This document shows positions 1-12,837 of a stretch of DNA of 64,000 nucleotides, piece after piece. The translations under genes and the position numbers were made by a program. The stretch's first letter is position 1. Each line of letters starts with the position of its first letter. A model generated the notes under the pieces. That model was given only the letters and a program-made list of their open reading frames with translations, did no database searches and was not told the DNA's origin. The DNA is from Colletotrichum lupini. Lineage: Eukaryota; Ascomycota; Sordariomycetes; Glomerellales; Glomerellaceae. The DNA lies in the NCBI RefSeq assembly GCF_023278565.1, contig NC_064678.1, forward strand, positions 6,510,001-6,574,000. The letters are read 5' to 3'.

Positions 1-1
1 G

Positions 2-1415
2 CCGCCAACGACCGTCGCACAGAATGCTCGCGCAGCCAACAACCGACGCCAAACGCAGGACAACGACCGCCGAAGATCCGAGAGACCAACACAAATCCTC
101 GACATCAACGTATGGGGAAGCGGCGAGAATTGCGAACTGGGCCTCGGCCCGCGCATCACGCAGGCTCCGAGACCTCATGCGCAGAAATCTCTCCTGCCCT
201 ACGACATTGTCCAGATCTCTGCCGGCGGCATGCATTGCGCCGCGTTGACCAGCCACGGCGAGGTACTGACGTGGGGTGTCAACGACGACGGGGCACTGGG
301 CCGTGTGAAAACTCCAGATGCACCTGAGGAGGGCCCCCAGGACCTGCTGGACCCGTTTGAGAGTACACCTGGCCTGGTGCGTTTTGAACATGAAGTCGAT
401 GTCGTCCAGGTTGCAACGACGAATAGCGCATGCTTCGCTCTTACTTCCCAAGGAACCGTGTACGGCTGGGGTAGTTTTGCTGTAAGTCTATCGGCTTTCT
501 GTTCCCTTCCCACGAGTCCCCACTAACAATTCCCAGGGAGGAGATGGCAACTTTGGCTTCCTGTACGATAAACCGCCAAAAACCACCGAGCCCCTACCTG
601 TGCATATTCCCGGCCTAAATAGCATCGTGGAGCTAGCGGGTGGCGCGAACCACGTCCTTGCTCTCACTCATGACGGCGACATCTTTGCTTGGGGGTCCGG
701 CGAACAGAACGAACTAGGCAGACGCCTCCTCGCTCGTCGCCGCTTCGAGAGCCTTATTCCCCAACGCGTAGGCTTGCCTAGGCACCAGACGGCCAAAATC
801 TTTGCAGGGTCGTACCATAGCTTCGTCATTGACGTCCACGGAAAAGTCTGGGCCTTTGGGCTGAATAACTTTGGCCAGTGCGGCGTCCCGACACGGGAAG
901 ACACTGGCTTTACGACAATTATATCTCCAACAGTCGTCAAGAGTCTTGAGGGATACTCGATCCACCACATCGCCTGCGGTCTTCACCATTCCATTGCTTG
1001 CACCAGCGAAAGAGAAGTCTTGGTTTGGGGTCGGTGCGATGACGGCCAAATGGGTATCGATCTAAACGCCGTGCCCCACGACAACATCATCTTCGATTCG
1101 AGAGGGGAGCCAAGAGTACTGAATGTCCCGACCGTCGTTCCTGGTATGTTTCTTTCAGCTTTGAGCCTAAGCTCCAAAGCTAATTGCTCCCTTTTAGTAT
1201 CTGGTGCCGACTTTGTTGCGGCTGGAATCGATAATTGCTTCGCAGTTTCTCGAGGTGGTGACGTGTTTGCTTGGGGGTTCTCAGTCAGTCATAATACCGG
1301 ACTTGCCACAACTGAAACCGTGAGAGAACCGACAGAGATGCGTCGCAAGGGTCCTCGGACGTTCGTCGATGCGGGCGGCCAGTTTGGTATCTCAGCAGGA
1401 CCAAGCTTGCGTTGA
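2..1415 (+). CDS. RCC1-repeat protein, probable Ran guanine-nucleotide exchange factor (5' partial)
   Basis: The reading frame is open from the window edge, so the N-terminus is missing; 434 residues are visible. Introns are 482-536 (branch CACTAAC) and 1144-1197. The protein is a series of about seven RCC1 blades, each with a WG or FG signature: VWGSGENCELGLG, TWGVNDDGALG, GWGS, AWGSGEQNELG, AFGLNNFGQCG, VWGRCDDGQMG and AWGF. This is the RCC1/Pim1 beta-propeller plan, which in the characterised family loads GTP on nuclear Ran for nucleocytoplasmic transport and spindle assembly. The basic stretch before the first blade fits the chromatin-binding tail of RCC1. Membership of the RCC1 superfamily is clear; the Ran-GEF assignment rests on length and blade number and is inference. 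Confidence 0.9.
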
Positions 1416-1452
1416 GCTTTCAAAGTACCCTTTTGTTTGTTTTTGTGCCCCT

Positions 1453-3215
1453 TCACACAATGAGGAAGTTGAGGTTCGAAGCCCTTAGCTTTTGAACCCA
1501 TGTGCGCTCCGTCTGCGTGTCTGGGTCCACAGACTCCTCGAGGTTCCAAATCGTCTGCAAAGTGTCCATGGCGGTCATGATGAAGCCCCAAGGGGTCGCA
1601 ATCATGAGTCTTTTCAGCCGATCAAGAATCCACTTTCGTCTTTCCGGGTCAGACGTCCCGGCACCGGCAATGAACGTCGGCAAACATGTTGCCTTGAAAT
1701 TGGGGTCTTCGTCGTGAATACAGGAGAGGTGGTAAAACATCTGACTGTCCAGCTCATCGCGGTCGACAGGCACCAGGATCGAAGCGGACGGAAGGGCGTG
1801 CAGGATGTACAAGCACGCAGCAAGTCTGTGAGCGGAACCTGCATGAATTCGACTTTCTACCGGGATGTGCTTAAAGTAGGAAATGGTACGCGGCTCATAA
1901 GCCCAGTCGTGCGTATCGAAAGACAGGGCCTGCTCTAGCAGTTGCGCTGCGGCCTGAGCTATGGATGCTGCAGACTCGAGGTCATCTGTGGGTTGGTTCG
2001 ACAGTTGCGATGCTGCCAAGAGAATTTGCAAAACGTCAGGCGGACAGCAGAGGTAGCTGTTGGCAGCAGCTCTGCCAAGCACGGCAGAGGCCTGAGAGGC
2101 TTGGTAGTAGGACTTGGCAGTTGGTGTCTCCTGGTTGAAGGCGGAGGCCAAGATATAATAGCTGTGGTGGACGTGTATTAGTTTAGATAATTCATTACCT
2201 CACCCAACATCGAATACATGAACTCACATGAAGCAATCTGACATGACATAATCCCGTAAGGCGACATCTGCGGTGGAGGCGGGGCTCAACAAGGTCATGA
2301 TTCGGCCCGCGCCTTCGAGATGGGGTTTCCAACCGCCGTGCCCGCTCTCGATCAACTCCACGTTGACGAAGAAGAGTACGGAGGCTAGGACCACGTCCCC
2401 GCCGACGCCGCCAATATCCTGTAGGGCTGAGGAGAGCAGGCGCAGGGCCTTGTGCTTGGCTACCAGGGCATCGGTTAAGGCTTGCCGGGCGTTCAGATCG
2501 GACTCTGGATCTGAGGACAAGGCGCGGGACAAATTAGACATGTGGGCTGCGGAGGCGGCGACGATGATGTGCTGCAGCAAGGGGTGTGCTTTTGTCAAGG
2601 GGATCAGGGAACGGAAGGGGTTCCTGTCTGGGAGGTCCCAGGAGACGAGATCCCTACAGACGCGGGTAGTGACTGCGGAAGCGACCGAGTTAGCCGTTCT
2701 AGCGTCTTCCCGAGAGATTGGGTGAGGAGGTGTAAATTACAGTAGGAAAGGTAGTGGCGGTAGTGATGCTCCACGCCCTGGAAGAGAGGATCGACGAGGG
2801 TCCAGGGTGCCGACTGGGTCTCGGTGCCGGCGGGCCGGACGGCAGAGACGACGAGCGCAGTGGAGTCGTTTTCGGCAGATTCGGCAGAGGCCGGAGGGTC
2901 CTGGGGCTGGAGGCCCGAAGCGGAAGAAGCGGGGGAAGAAGAGGCTGAGGGCTTGAGCTCAAAGGTGGAAGTGCGCGAGGTCGGGACCAAGGCGGTGGTG
3001 GTATCGGCCGAGAAGGTGATGGAGGTCTTGCCGGCGAGCTTGCCGCGGCTGGCGACGCCCTCTGTCCAACGAAAGAGCTTCCCGTAGCCAAGACATTCCT
3101 GTCCGCCGACTGTACACTTGTGACAGTGGGGATAGGAGCGGTCACAGCGGAGGCGGCGGCGGCGACAGTTGTGGCATGGCTTCGTCGGGGCGTTGAGCAT
3201 CTCGATGCGTGACAT
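1453..3215 (-). CDS. Zn2Cys6 transcription factor, ACR-2-like
   Basis: Three exons: 3215-2741, 2672-2228 and 2161-1453; introns 2673-2740 and 2162-2227; 542 residues. A Zn2Cys6 binuclear cluster lies at the N-terminus, with cysteines at 14, 17, 24, 31, 34 and 41 (spacing CX2CX6CX6CX2CX6C) and a run of four arginines after Cys17, so it should bind DNA in the nucleus. The cluster followed by ECLGYGKLFRW resembles the Neurospora acriflavine-sensitivity regulator ACR-2. The middle is rich in Ser, Ala and Pro, and the C-terminal half is the usual fungal regulator domain, with VCRDLVSWDLPDRNPF formed exactly across intron 1. That continuity is why I trust the splice model. Targets are unknown; the MFS pump at 5.2 kb is a possible neighbour-target only by proximity. 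Confidence 0.88.
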
Positions 3216-5181
3216 TGCAGCTGGTTGCAGGTAGCCGCAGGTACAGCTATCAGGGTGCGCGTCAGCGCGAGTGCGAGAGTGGGCGGCCGGCGATGCAGGC
3301 GTGTGCGCGGTATCCAGACTCTAGACTCTGGAGTGAGGTAATCTCGAGTCTCGGCGGGCGGTGGGTAAGGTTCCCGTCGTCTCCCCAAAGGCCCCAAAGG
3401 CGCAGGCTCGATCCAGAAACGGAAGTAAGCTGTCTTTGTGGTAACGATAACGTAAAACGGACAGGGTCAGACAAAGCTTGATTTAGTCAGAGGGCGCCGG
3501 ACGGTTTGTCGAGGCGGCTCGTGAGAGGATGTTGGTGGTGGTTTCTATGGGAAGCGGTGATTGTGACCGGGTAGTGGTTCGGTTGACGCAGATACTGCCT
3601 CAATGGAGAAAAGAAGCGTCAAGACATGCATGACAAGTATGTCCAAGATTGGTAATCGGAGGGGTCCTGTTGTACTGGTGAAGGCGGGGATGCCAGATGA
3701 ACGTCAGAGCCTCAGAGTGCTCGGTTTGCGCCAGCTCGGAGGGGAAGCGAGATCAGATTGGGTGAGGATTAGGAGGGTTGTCAGATAAGGTGACGTTGAG
3801 CAACGGTTTCATGCGGAGGATGGAGAGTCCGAGACTCCAATGCTCCAGCCCTGTGTACAGTGGGTAGGTTGTCGATTGGAAATGATATGGCGGTGACGCT
3901 GTTGGCCTGTTGCTGCTGCTGCTCGAGGTTGTGGTGACAGGAATCGTGAAGCGTCGATTCGGTGGCCGAAGTCACCGGCACGCAGATACCGTCCGATAAG
4001 AACCGATAAGATGGCACACTAGTCTCAATCTGGAAGCCAAGCAACAATTCGTGCATTTCGTGGCCCCACATTTTCTTCTCGAAGACGAACAGCACGGACA
4101 GTAAAGATGACGCGTGGTTCGTCAAAAAGCACTGACTTTGCTGAGTCACCACATCTTGACAGTTGCACTAGATTCAATTAGGCCTCGTGCGTTTGAAGAA
4201 CCCCACAGAAATCGTTCCATGTTGCGACAAAGAACCAACCAGAAGAAAGGATGTGTCAAACGCACTCACTTTCGGAGGGAAGTTCGCATCTTCGCATCTT
4301 TACCATGTCCACACGTAGTAGTCCACCACCACTTGCAACACCCCGACACCTCGAATTATTGTGTCATCACATCCAAGGGCGTCATTTCGGTCGTCACCAA
4401 GCAGCAGACACGCAGGTCGCATACCAAACAGAGGCAAACTAAGCGATCGAGGACCCTGGGCCAAGACCGACAGGCAGACCCTCTCTCGTGATTCATTTCC
4501 CGTCTCAACTGCCAAAGTTTCGTCCCTCGTCGAGCTGACTCAACGCGTAGTAGTCTCCCTGAGCTTAGCAAGCTTAGCAAGCTTAGCAATTCTGGCACCT
4601 GTCGCTTAGAACCACTGCGCAACAAAGAACATGCTGCCACAAATCTTCTGTTCCAAAACCCGAAACGGTGGCAGTTCTTTGCCGAGAAGGGCAGCCAAGG
4701 CGCACGCCATGCTCCAACGACCCGTCTCCCGCACTTCTGTCACCTTTCGAGCCATGTGAGGCTTCTACGCTTCTCTGCCCGCGGGCTGGAACCCTGAGGA
4801 GCCAAGCTGGACATCTGGGACGACGGTGCCCCATCTAGGCCCGTGGGTTTGTTTGTCTTCCCGGCGCTGGTCGTTGATCCTAGGCCAGATGCAAATCCTG
4901 ACGCTCCATGTCTCCATTTCTCCACACCAGATGGCAAGAGGCCACCCCCGATTAGAAATTCTCTGCGTCAAAGAGCTTTCCTTTGATGGATCGATGACCT
5001 GCTCCTGGCTGCTATTTAGATCTTGGAGGGACCCATTACCATGCATCCCGTGCCTATCTGGTTTTTCCTATTGTCAAGCCATGTGTTGATATGACTGAGA
5101 AGATCTTTACGATAAACATAATAGACTCTTTGTAACTGTACACTACAAAATACCCTGAAGATACATAGCGCAAAAAGACCA
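3216..5181. other. Intergenic region between the Zn2Cys6 regulator and the MFS transporter
   Basis: No reading frame here has recognisable domains or plausible splice structure. It should hold the divergent promoters of the minus-strand regulator and the plus-strand transporter. The only structure I see is a 9-bp unit repeated three times at 4562-4588. Confidence 0.6.
4562..4588. repeat. Short tandem repeat, 9 bp x 3
   Basis: The unit AGCTTAGCA occurs three times head to tail without mismatches. Confidence 0.8.
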
Positions 5182-6920
5182 ATGACACAGCGCGACAATA
5201 CCGACCGGGAAGCCGGCTCCGGCGGCCAACCTACGGAATTCGACGTCGAGTTTCTCGGCCGACAACGCCCGGCCGTCTTCAAGTCCCGATGGTCCGAACT
5301 GGGCTTCTGCTTTTCCCTTTTGGGATCCATGTTGATGGCTGTGAGTCCGACTTCGCAATACTACAAAATAAAGGACATCTTCACTTTGAGGCGTATGGAC
5401 TCTAATTCACAACCCAGGAATACTTTGTCAGTGGCTTTCACATCATCCTCCCGCCCCTCGCCGAGGAGCTCGACATCCCCGCCGCCTCCCAAACATGGCC
5501 CTCGAGCGTCTTCTCTCTCGTCACCGGCGCCTTTCTCCTCCCGCTCGGCAGGCTGGGTGACATGTACGGCGGCTACCTGACCTTCAACATCGGCCTCGCC
5601 TGGTTCTTCGTCTGGTGCCTCGTCGCCGGCTTCAGCAACAACTACATGATGCTCATCGTCTGCCGAGCCCTCCAAGGCCTCGGCTCCGCCGCCTACCTCC
5701 CCGCCGGCATCATGCTGCTTGGCAAAATCTACCGCCCGGGGCCCCGCAAGAACCTCGTCTTTGCCCTGTACGGTGCCTTTGCGCCCATCGGCTTCTTCTT
5801 TGGCATCCTCATCGGCGGCGTGTCGGGCCAGTTCCTCAACTGGCGTTGGTACTTTTGGCTCGGCAGCATCGTCCTGGGTATCATTGCCGCCGTGTCTTTC
5901 ATCACGATCCCGCACGACTACGGCGATAAGCGCCAGGAGATTCGCATGGACTGGTGGGGCGCTGCGACCATCGTTCCCGGCTTACTGCTCGTGGTTTATG
6001 CCATCACCGATAGCTCACACGCGCCCCAGGGCTGGGCGAGCCCCCAGATTCTCGTGACGCTGATTTTGGGCGTCGCCTTCCTCGTGGCGGCGTGGTACGT
6101 CGAGAGCCGCGTATCTGCGAACCCTCTCCTGCCAGGTGACCTCTTTGCTCCCAAATCCATGAAGACGCTCGTGGCCGCCCTCTTCTTCGCCTACGGCACT
6201 TTCGGCCTCTTCCTCTTCTACTCAAGCTTCTACATTGAGACGGTGTTGCACAAGTCGCCGCTGCTGACGGCTGTGTGGTACGTGCCCCTCATCGTCGGCG
6301 GTATCATGATCGGCACCGTCGGCGGCTTCACGCTACACCTGCTTCCCGGCAGAGTGCTCCTCGCCATCTCGGGCACGGGCAACCTCCTGAGCGTGCTTCT
6401 GTTCGCCATCATGCCGGATAACCCAAACTACTGGGCCTACGTCTTCCCCGCCATGATCTGCGGCACAATCGGCATCGACATTACTTACACGGTCAGCAAC
6501 GTCTTCATCACGACCAACCTGCCCAGCCACCGCCAGGGTCTCGCCGGCGCGCTCATCAACAGCCTCCTGTTCCTGGGCATCAGCTTCTTCCTCGGCATCG
6601 GCGACGTCGTGGTCGGCGAGACGACCGGCCTGGGGCTCAAGAAGAGTTACCAGGCGGCCTTTTGGCTGGCCACCGGCGTCGCTGCCGTCGCGCTGGTGCT
6701 CTACGCTCTCGTTCGCATCGGTTCCGCAAAGAGCGACCTCACGATGGAAGAGCGCGAGCAGCTCGCCGCGGCGGACGCCGAGGCTCGATCACGGTCGTTG
6801 GATAACACGTCGACGATGCACGGGGATGCAAACGACCAAGACGCTTCGGCGACGGCGACCGACACCGATGCGGAAAAATGCAGGCCGTCTGCGCCGGAGG
6901 AACAGGCCCCGGGGAGGTGA
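5182..6920 (+). CDS. MFS multidrug/aminotriazole-type transporter (DHA2-like)
   Basis: Exons 5182-5340 and 5418-6920, intron 5341-5417; 553 residues. A hydrophilic N-terminus leads into a long series of hydrophobic helices. Motif A of the major facilitator superfamily is visible as LGRLGDMYGG after the second helix, followed by RALQGLGSAAYLP and the antiporter-type APIGFFFGILIGG. Overall length and helix number (about 14 by eye) fit the proton-antiport DHA2 group, which exports drugs or small metabolites across the plasma membrane. The C-terminal tail is acidic and rich in Ala, Asp and Thr. The splice joins ...GSMLMA to EYFVSGFHIILPPL, restoring the expected first helix. Substrate is not readable from sequence; a siderophore or toxin exporter is an alternative. 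Confidence 0.9.
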
Positions 6921-8890
6921 AAGAGCGATCGACCATAAGAACTTTTACGACCGTCACGTCTTTGATGAATATTCTCCTTCCAACCTTGGTTATTGACCGC
7001 CTCGAGAAGCTTGAAAGAAGAAGGCGCACGCATAACGTCGTATGGAACTAGACAAATTAATTGATTCGGAGGTGTGGAGACTGGGAGAGGGCAAAACCAA
7101 TATGTTTGCCATGCAGGAACAAGATTGGATAATACGCCGCGCCAACCTCCAGGTTCCTGGTGGAGGGGTGAGGATCATCCATCACGAGGACAGAATTCGT
7201 CGGGCGCAGAAATTCCACCATGGACCTTGAGGTAAATATTGTGCGAGAACGAACCAGGCGATGCGTGTTACGACTTACGCACTCGAGAGTCACGGAAGGC
7301 AGAGAGACTTTCTGCCTCGCACCCCCGAGAAGCCGCGGTTCTGAGGACATCGACAGGCCCAAAAAAAAAGAGGCAAACTCCACACAATGATTCTGGAGTC
7401 CGCGGAATCTCTTCAAGGCTCATCATCTCATGGGCGGAGGTTGCATTGAAATGCGCCCAGCCTGATTTCCTCACCAAGAAATTCTACCCAGGCTCGTACC
7501 GCCCGCCAAGTTTTCTGTGTGAGCGGCGCGCGGGAGCGGGAGAGAAGCACGTCTTCCTTAGCCGTCGCCACTGTTCCTGAACGCCGAGATTTGAATAATA
7601 CAGGGGAAAACAGCAGAGCCAAGACAGATCAACGCTCTACAGCCTCTGGAGGCTCTTCCAAGACTCCCATCGAAAAGTCTTGGGAGCCCAGGGTTGGAAA
7701 CTGCCAACTCTCCGAGATAACCGTCTTGGCAACGCTTCTTGGCATTGTCGATTCACAGTGAGAAGGCTGAGTGAGTGGTGGGAACGACGACATGGCATCT
7801 ACAGGTATACTATGCGGCGATGCGCAGGAGACTGCCATTGGGGTGTGGGAATTGCATGTATTGGAGACTTGGAAATCCCACCCAAAGGAAGGCAAATGCG
7901 CTGATCGGTGTGGGTTTGGCTTACAAAGTTACAAAGAAAGAGGGGGGATGGGAGCATGAGGTTAATTAGGCAAGTTTTGGGTTTCCCATCAATGGTAGCA
8001 CAGCAATTTTCGAATGTCTACCTCATCGCTGTACCACCTCACATAAAGATCAAGGTCCGAATACAGATACTGTTAAAGATATATTGTCACATTTTGCAGG
8101 GCTCAGACCATGAGACCAGGGCGGCGCATGGAAACGCAAATGATTGCTGGATACGTGGATAAAGGAGCCCAGAGGGTGTGTGGAGTTTTCATTGAGTCGC
8201 CAATGAGCAACAATCTACGCAAGTTTCACCAACAAGTCTACCACTCTACCACTCTACGTCAATATACAATGTTCTGACTGGTGGCCCTATTCTTGTCCGT
8301 AGTAGTGCACATCCATGGTCTGTCTTGCTTTACACTATTCTGGCGACCTTATGCTTATTCGTGGACTCTGAGTCCGAACGATGCAGTAGAGAGAAACCTC
8401 CCACCGGCTTGGGGCATTGAGCAACCACACGACCAAATACAACAACTCCAGGTCACCGGTCACTGTTCAGTGCAACCAAAAACTACACCCCGATTCCCCG
8501 AAGAACATCGGCCTGTCCATCGTCCGAAGTACGCCGCCGTCTCCAGCGGTCAGGATCGGCCGGTGGGGTTCAACTTGACCTAGGTCCGTGTGCTGTTGCG
8601 CCCATCCGAGAGTGAGGGACTGCTATGAAGACCCTCCCGACGTAAGGGGTTCCATCTTCTTTTCGAGATGGACACACGCCTCGACCCCGTCCAGTGTCAG
8701 GGGGAGCCCGCAGCAGCAAAATCCATTTCAGGGAACGATCCGGGTACGCGCCGACGACTTCCATTCCGTTCCAAAATTGGCAGCTCCAGCGCCAAAACAT
8801 GAAAGTCAAAAGAACCGACATTCAAGGTTTCGGGGCGCTAGAAATTTAAGGTCGGCGCCGGGGAAGAAGACGACATCGGTAGAACCGTAG

Positions 8891-8993
8891 AATAAGCATC
8901 GGGAAAACGGAACGGACGGCTTCCAGAGACGAAGAGATTCAGATCACATACGGCAATGGTCAAAATAAGCATCGGAGAACGGAACGAACGGCT
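8891..8993. repeat. Imperfect direct repeat, about 30 bp, two copies
   Basis: Copies at 8891-8921 and 8964-8993 both begin AATAAGCATCGG and end ACGGCT, differing at a few A/G positions and one base of length. The intervening 42 bases are not repeated. Confidence 0.7.
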
Positions 8994-11900
8994 ATTAGTA
9001 GGCTGTTATACTGCCGCAATAGGATGGACCACAAGAGCCCAGCAGGACAACCCCAGATACTGAGAGCGATAGTTGGCATAACTTATTCGTACACGTCCCA
9101 AACTAGCATCGCGAAAGCCAAGAAAAAGAGGTGACATTCCTCTGCCGCTTTCCAAAGTCCCAAGACCTCGAGAAAGCCCAGGCCACGCAACTCTTCTCCC
9201 TGGGGTTCGTTCTCGAAATCAAAAAGGCTTGGTACTCAATAAAAGTATTGTGCAATATGCGACTTTCCTACACCAATCTCCGCGCCGCCCATGTCCGACA
9301 ACTCGATGTTGAAACAGGACTGTTGACCATATTAACAAACCGTGGCGAGAGACAATGGAAAATAGGGGTGCGTACACCCCAATGGTGCGGAACACGCCAA
9401 GCAAACCGAGGGCCCCAGCTGCAGCCTGCGCGTCCGACAAGGCCAGTGCCCAGACCCGGGAAGAGGAAGCAAGAAAACTTGGTTGCTGGTGTTTCTCTGG
9501 CTTTGCTGAACTCAATTGCTATTGACTCATAGCTATCGAAGCAGTTCGAGGCACCTACCAAGAGGAATAGTAAACCCAAATAATGATATTGAGATCCGGG
9601 AACCAAGTCCGGGTTGCTGGTCTTCGGCTCCGGCACACATTTCACGACATCAAGCTTTCCCACAGTCCGATGTCTTCTATGGAGGTTAGGCCCGGCAGTT
9701 CAGTGCCTGACAGGTCTCCGCGCTTTCTTTTCTCCAGCAAGATCAGTTGACCTAGCAGCACCCAAGAAGGGGGTAAAAGGGGGCGGAGGAGCAAAGGAAA
9801 ATCTCCTGTAATCCCGTGAAGAGCTCCACCGTGTTCTCCACGATCTGGTTGATTCAGGGAGGCAGAACCCGCATGTCTTCGACTCTCAGACTCTCAGTAC
9901 GGAGCAGCCTGCTATGACCACTGACGACGAGTCACAAAACTGCTGGCCTGTCTGCTGGCAGTGCTGAGCAAGCGTGGCAGGCAGAAAAAGGAAGCGGGGG
10001 AGTGTATCCCAACTGGGCATTCCGTAGGCCTTGCTTGCAGTGCTTGCGTAAATGCGGGCTGCTGCGGACAATAAGCGCCACGCTCCAGGCGGGCAGGGTT
10101 GGCTGACAATCTGGCAGTTGAATGACGGGAGTGACAGCCTGCATATCCCACGCATCCTCGCCGCAGACTATGCAGAGAAAGAGAGAGAGGCGTTCTAACT
10201 GGTGCGACAACCTGAACCTGAAGCTCTGAGATGGCCCGGGCATAAGGCGCAGGGACGAACTCCATCTGCCAGTGTCATGTGTTGGCTGAAGTGCTCTTGG
10301 TGCTCAGATAGTACCGGCGTAAAGCCTTTCGAAGCTGTCAGGGAGTTGGCTAGTTGTTGTGAAGCGCCACCAGCATGACACGACTCTGTGAGCTGCCGTG
10401 AGAGCTTCCGCGTAACAACACTCAAGAGTCAAGAGTCGATACTGATGTGAAGAGTCAAGCTCGCCACGACTTGACGCCAGGTGACGGAGAAATACCTTAT
10501 CTGAGACAGATCCTTGCCCCCACAACTCTACCTGATTTTAAATTTAATATACGCCGGGACCATGAACCCCACTTGAGCCATTCCCGTTCTGTATCCCTGA
10601 CACCCTCAACCCCGGTGGGTTGACCCCCGAGCCGCCGACCCAACGACAACGACAACGACAACGACCCAGAATTCCTTCTCTCCAGTCTCCATCTTGCCTA
10701 CGGTCCATCCTCCGGCCTCCGGCCGACGGGTCTGCCCCCGAACGTGGGAACAATATGACGAAAAAGGAAACCAACGTGAACAACCACACGCCCCCTCCCC
10801 TGGTACCTTCAAGCCCTTGACAACTAGACGACATGACTTCCTCATTCCAGCTAGCGCCCTCGTCTGACGGTCTTCTTCTGTCCATTCCCGGAATACACCA
10901 AATCGATTAAACAACTGGACCCTGCGGTAAGTGGGAGTTGCTGGTTGTTCAACTCCGTCGGTGAATCCATCTGGGAAAAACCTAGGAGGAAAATTTGTAA
11001 CCGCGTCCGCAAACCTGCAGAATATGAGGGGAGGTCCTGGAATTCTGCTCACCTATTCACGTGTTTTTTTTCTGTTCGTGTGATTTATTCTGCCTCCATC
11101 CCCCCTTTCGGACCCAGAACTGCTCATCCCACACTATTGAGCGACTGCCGTAATTGAAGGGACCCATCTACTCCGTACGGAGGCCTCGAGTGCGTTTTCT
11201 TCTTCTGCTTTTGTCCGAAAATACTGACTTGGTGCCCTGGACCCGGGTAACTGACGTCGTCCCCGGGGAACCAGTATTGAGGCTCTTTCTTCCGATGGCT
11301 GACAACTCCACCCACGGTACTGGGCCTGATCCGATGCCCAGTGGCCCCCGTCACCCTTCTTTTGCCGTGATCTGATCCGTGAGTAGGAAGAGCCGAAAAG
11401 TTTTCCGTGGATCACTAGATCATACGGAAGAAAAGGAATCATCATTGAAATCCTTCTAGTCTATCCGTGTTCTCCTCACAATGATACCTACAACCCATCC
11501 CATGTTCTCGGACTCCCTCCATCATGGCTCCATATTCACTTGCTCTCCACACCACCCCTGCCACATGTCGTCCGCCCTTCTTCTTTTTTTTTTCATCCCA
11601 TCAATCATCCCCTGGCTTCATTTCGAAGCCCACATCCCTCTATATACCCTGGCTCGTTTCCAAACGTCAACTCGCTCTTACTGGCTTAGTTCGTGTCTTG
11701 GCGGAATATCGACCAAACACCTCCTGGCCTGCGTTTCTCCTAGACAAACGAACCACCATCTCTCAGCTCGTACCACGCCCACCACCACGCACAGCAGTGA
11801 CACCACATGGTCGACCTCTTTTAGGCTTTCCGTCCCGTCTATTCGTGCGATTTCCAAGTTCGAGATCGCGGGCCCCGGGTACCGCTTCACTGCCACCGTG

Positions 11901-12237
11901 ACATTGGACCGCCCGTGCTTCATGCTGCCAGCAACCGGCATGTACCTTCTTGGGTCTTCTACTCTGCCCACTGCTTCCTTTTCAGGTTGATGTCCAATAT
12001 ACTACAAGCTCTCTCGTGTTTTGTCCCTTTACCGCCCTATGTATCCGTAGTGTATTTCGTACCGCCGACCTTCTCCATCATCCCCTGCGCCTGACGCGAT
12101 GAGCAGCGTGATCAATGAATGTACTCTATCCCGTGGTCTCTGTATACCAAAGCCCACCCAGACATACACCCCTCCCCCCTCCCCTTCTCTTGATGTTTCT
12201 CCACCCACGAGTGCACCCATCACGACTCTCTCTCTCC

Positions 12238-12595
12238 GCCAAGGACCTCCCAACATGTGGCCCAGCCTGTCCAGGCCCAGGCAAGGCACCACGCAAGTGC
12301 CAAGCCCCAAAGCGTCGAGAGCCTCCTCCTACCTTACCTTACTGCTCGGCCTGGGTCCCGCTCGTAGCCTTCAATACCACCATGATCCTCGCCAAGACCA
12401 GGGATATGCCAAGATGCGCACGCGTACGCAAGCCATCACCCCCCTTCCGGGAGTCTCCCAGACTGGACCAGAGAAGGAAGAGATGAACAGTACTGCAGTC
12501 TGCAGGACAAGGCCTGCTCGAGTTTCTCCAGAAGAGCCCAAAGGAAAGGGTCTTGGCCCTTGGCAACAGAAGCTTAGCCAAGAGATGTCTTGGCT
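12238..12595. promoter_or_regulatory. Cluster of PacC/PAC1-type sites upstream of the pectate lyase
   Basis: GCCAAG or its complement CTTGGC occurs at 12238-12243, 12299-12304, 12391-12396, 12408-12413, 12553-12558, 12560-12565, 12578-12583 and 12590-12595. Four of these fall within 43 bases, about 240-285 bases before the ATG. GCCARG is the established recognition core of the ambient-pH regulator PacC. The sites are seen directly; binding is inferred. Confidence 0.6.
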
Positions 12596-12837
12596 CTGAA
12601 TACTTAAGAACCATCCTCCTCCGGCCCTCATACTCACTTGCCCTTTCGATCTCCATCCCGCTTCACTTCCAACTTCTTCAGTCCTTCAGCTCTTTCGCGC
12701 TCTTTGCATTCGTTCTCTCAGTAACCTCACTGTCAATACCTTCGTTCGACGTAGACCGTCAACCCCATTCTCTATCACAACCACTATCAATCAACCACAC
12801 AACTAGCACCCCAGCTTATTAACGAAAAGAAGTCAAG

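Larger units (their letters stand above)
6921..12837. other. Long gene-poor region
   Basis: About 5.9 kb with only short, low-complexity or antisense-type reading frames, none with a domain, signal peptide or convincing splice pattern. I see an imperfect direct repeat at 8891-8921/8964-8993, an ACAACG simple repeat near 10643-10665, and the PacC-hexamer cluster near its right end. The last 500 bp are pyrimidine-rich, as is common upstream of highly expressed fungal genes. A non-coding RNA could lie here but I cannot see one. Confidence 0.55.

Noticed and set aside
5361..5915. 184-codon antisense frame over the MFS gene
   Set aside because: Charged, repetitive composition mirrors the sense transmembrane codons; no independent signal.
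10606..11052. 148-codon minus-strand frame
   Set aside because: No recognisable motif, runs through a simple repeat, no splice support.
11481..11990. 169-codon frame in the gene-poor region before the pectate lyase
   Set aside because: Low-complexity Ser/Thr/Pro/His content typical of pyrimidine-rich promoter DNA, no domain.
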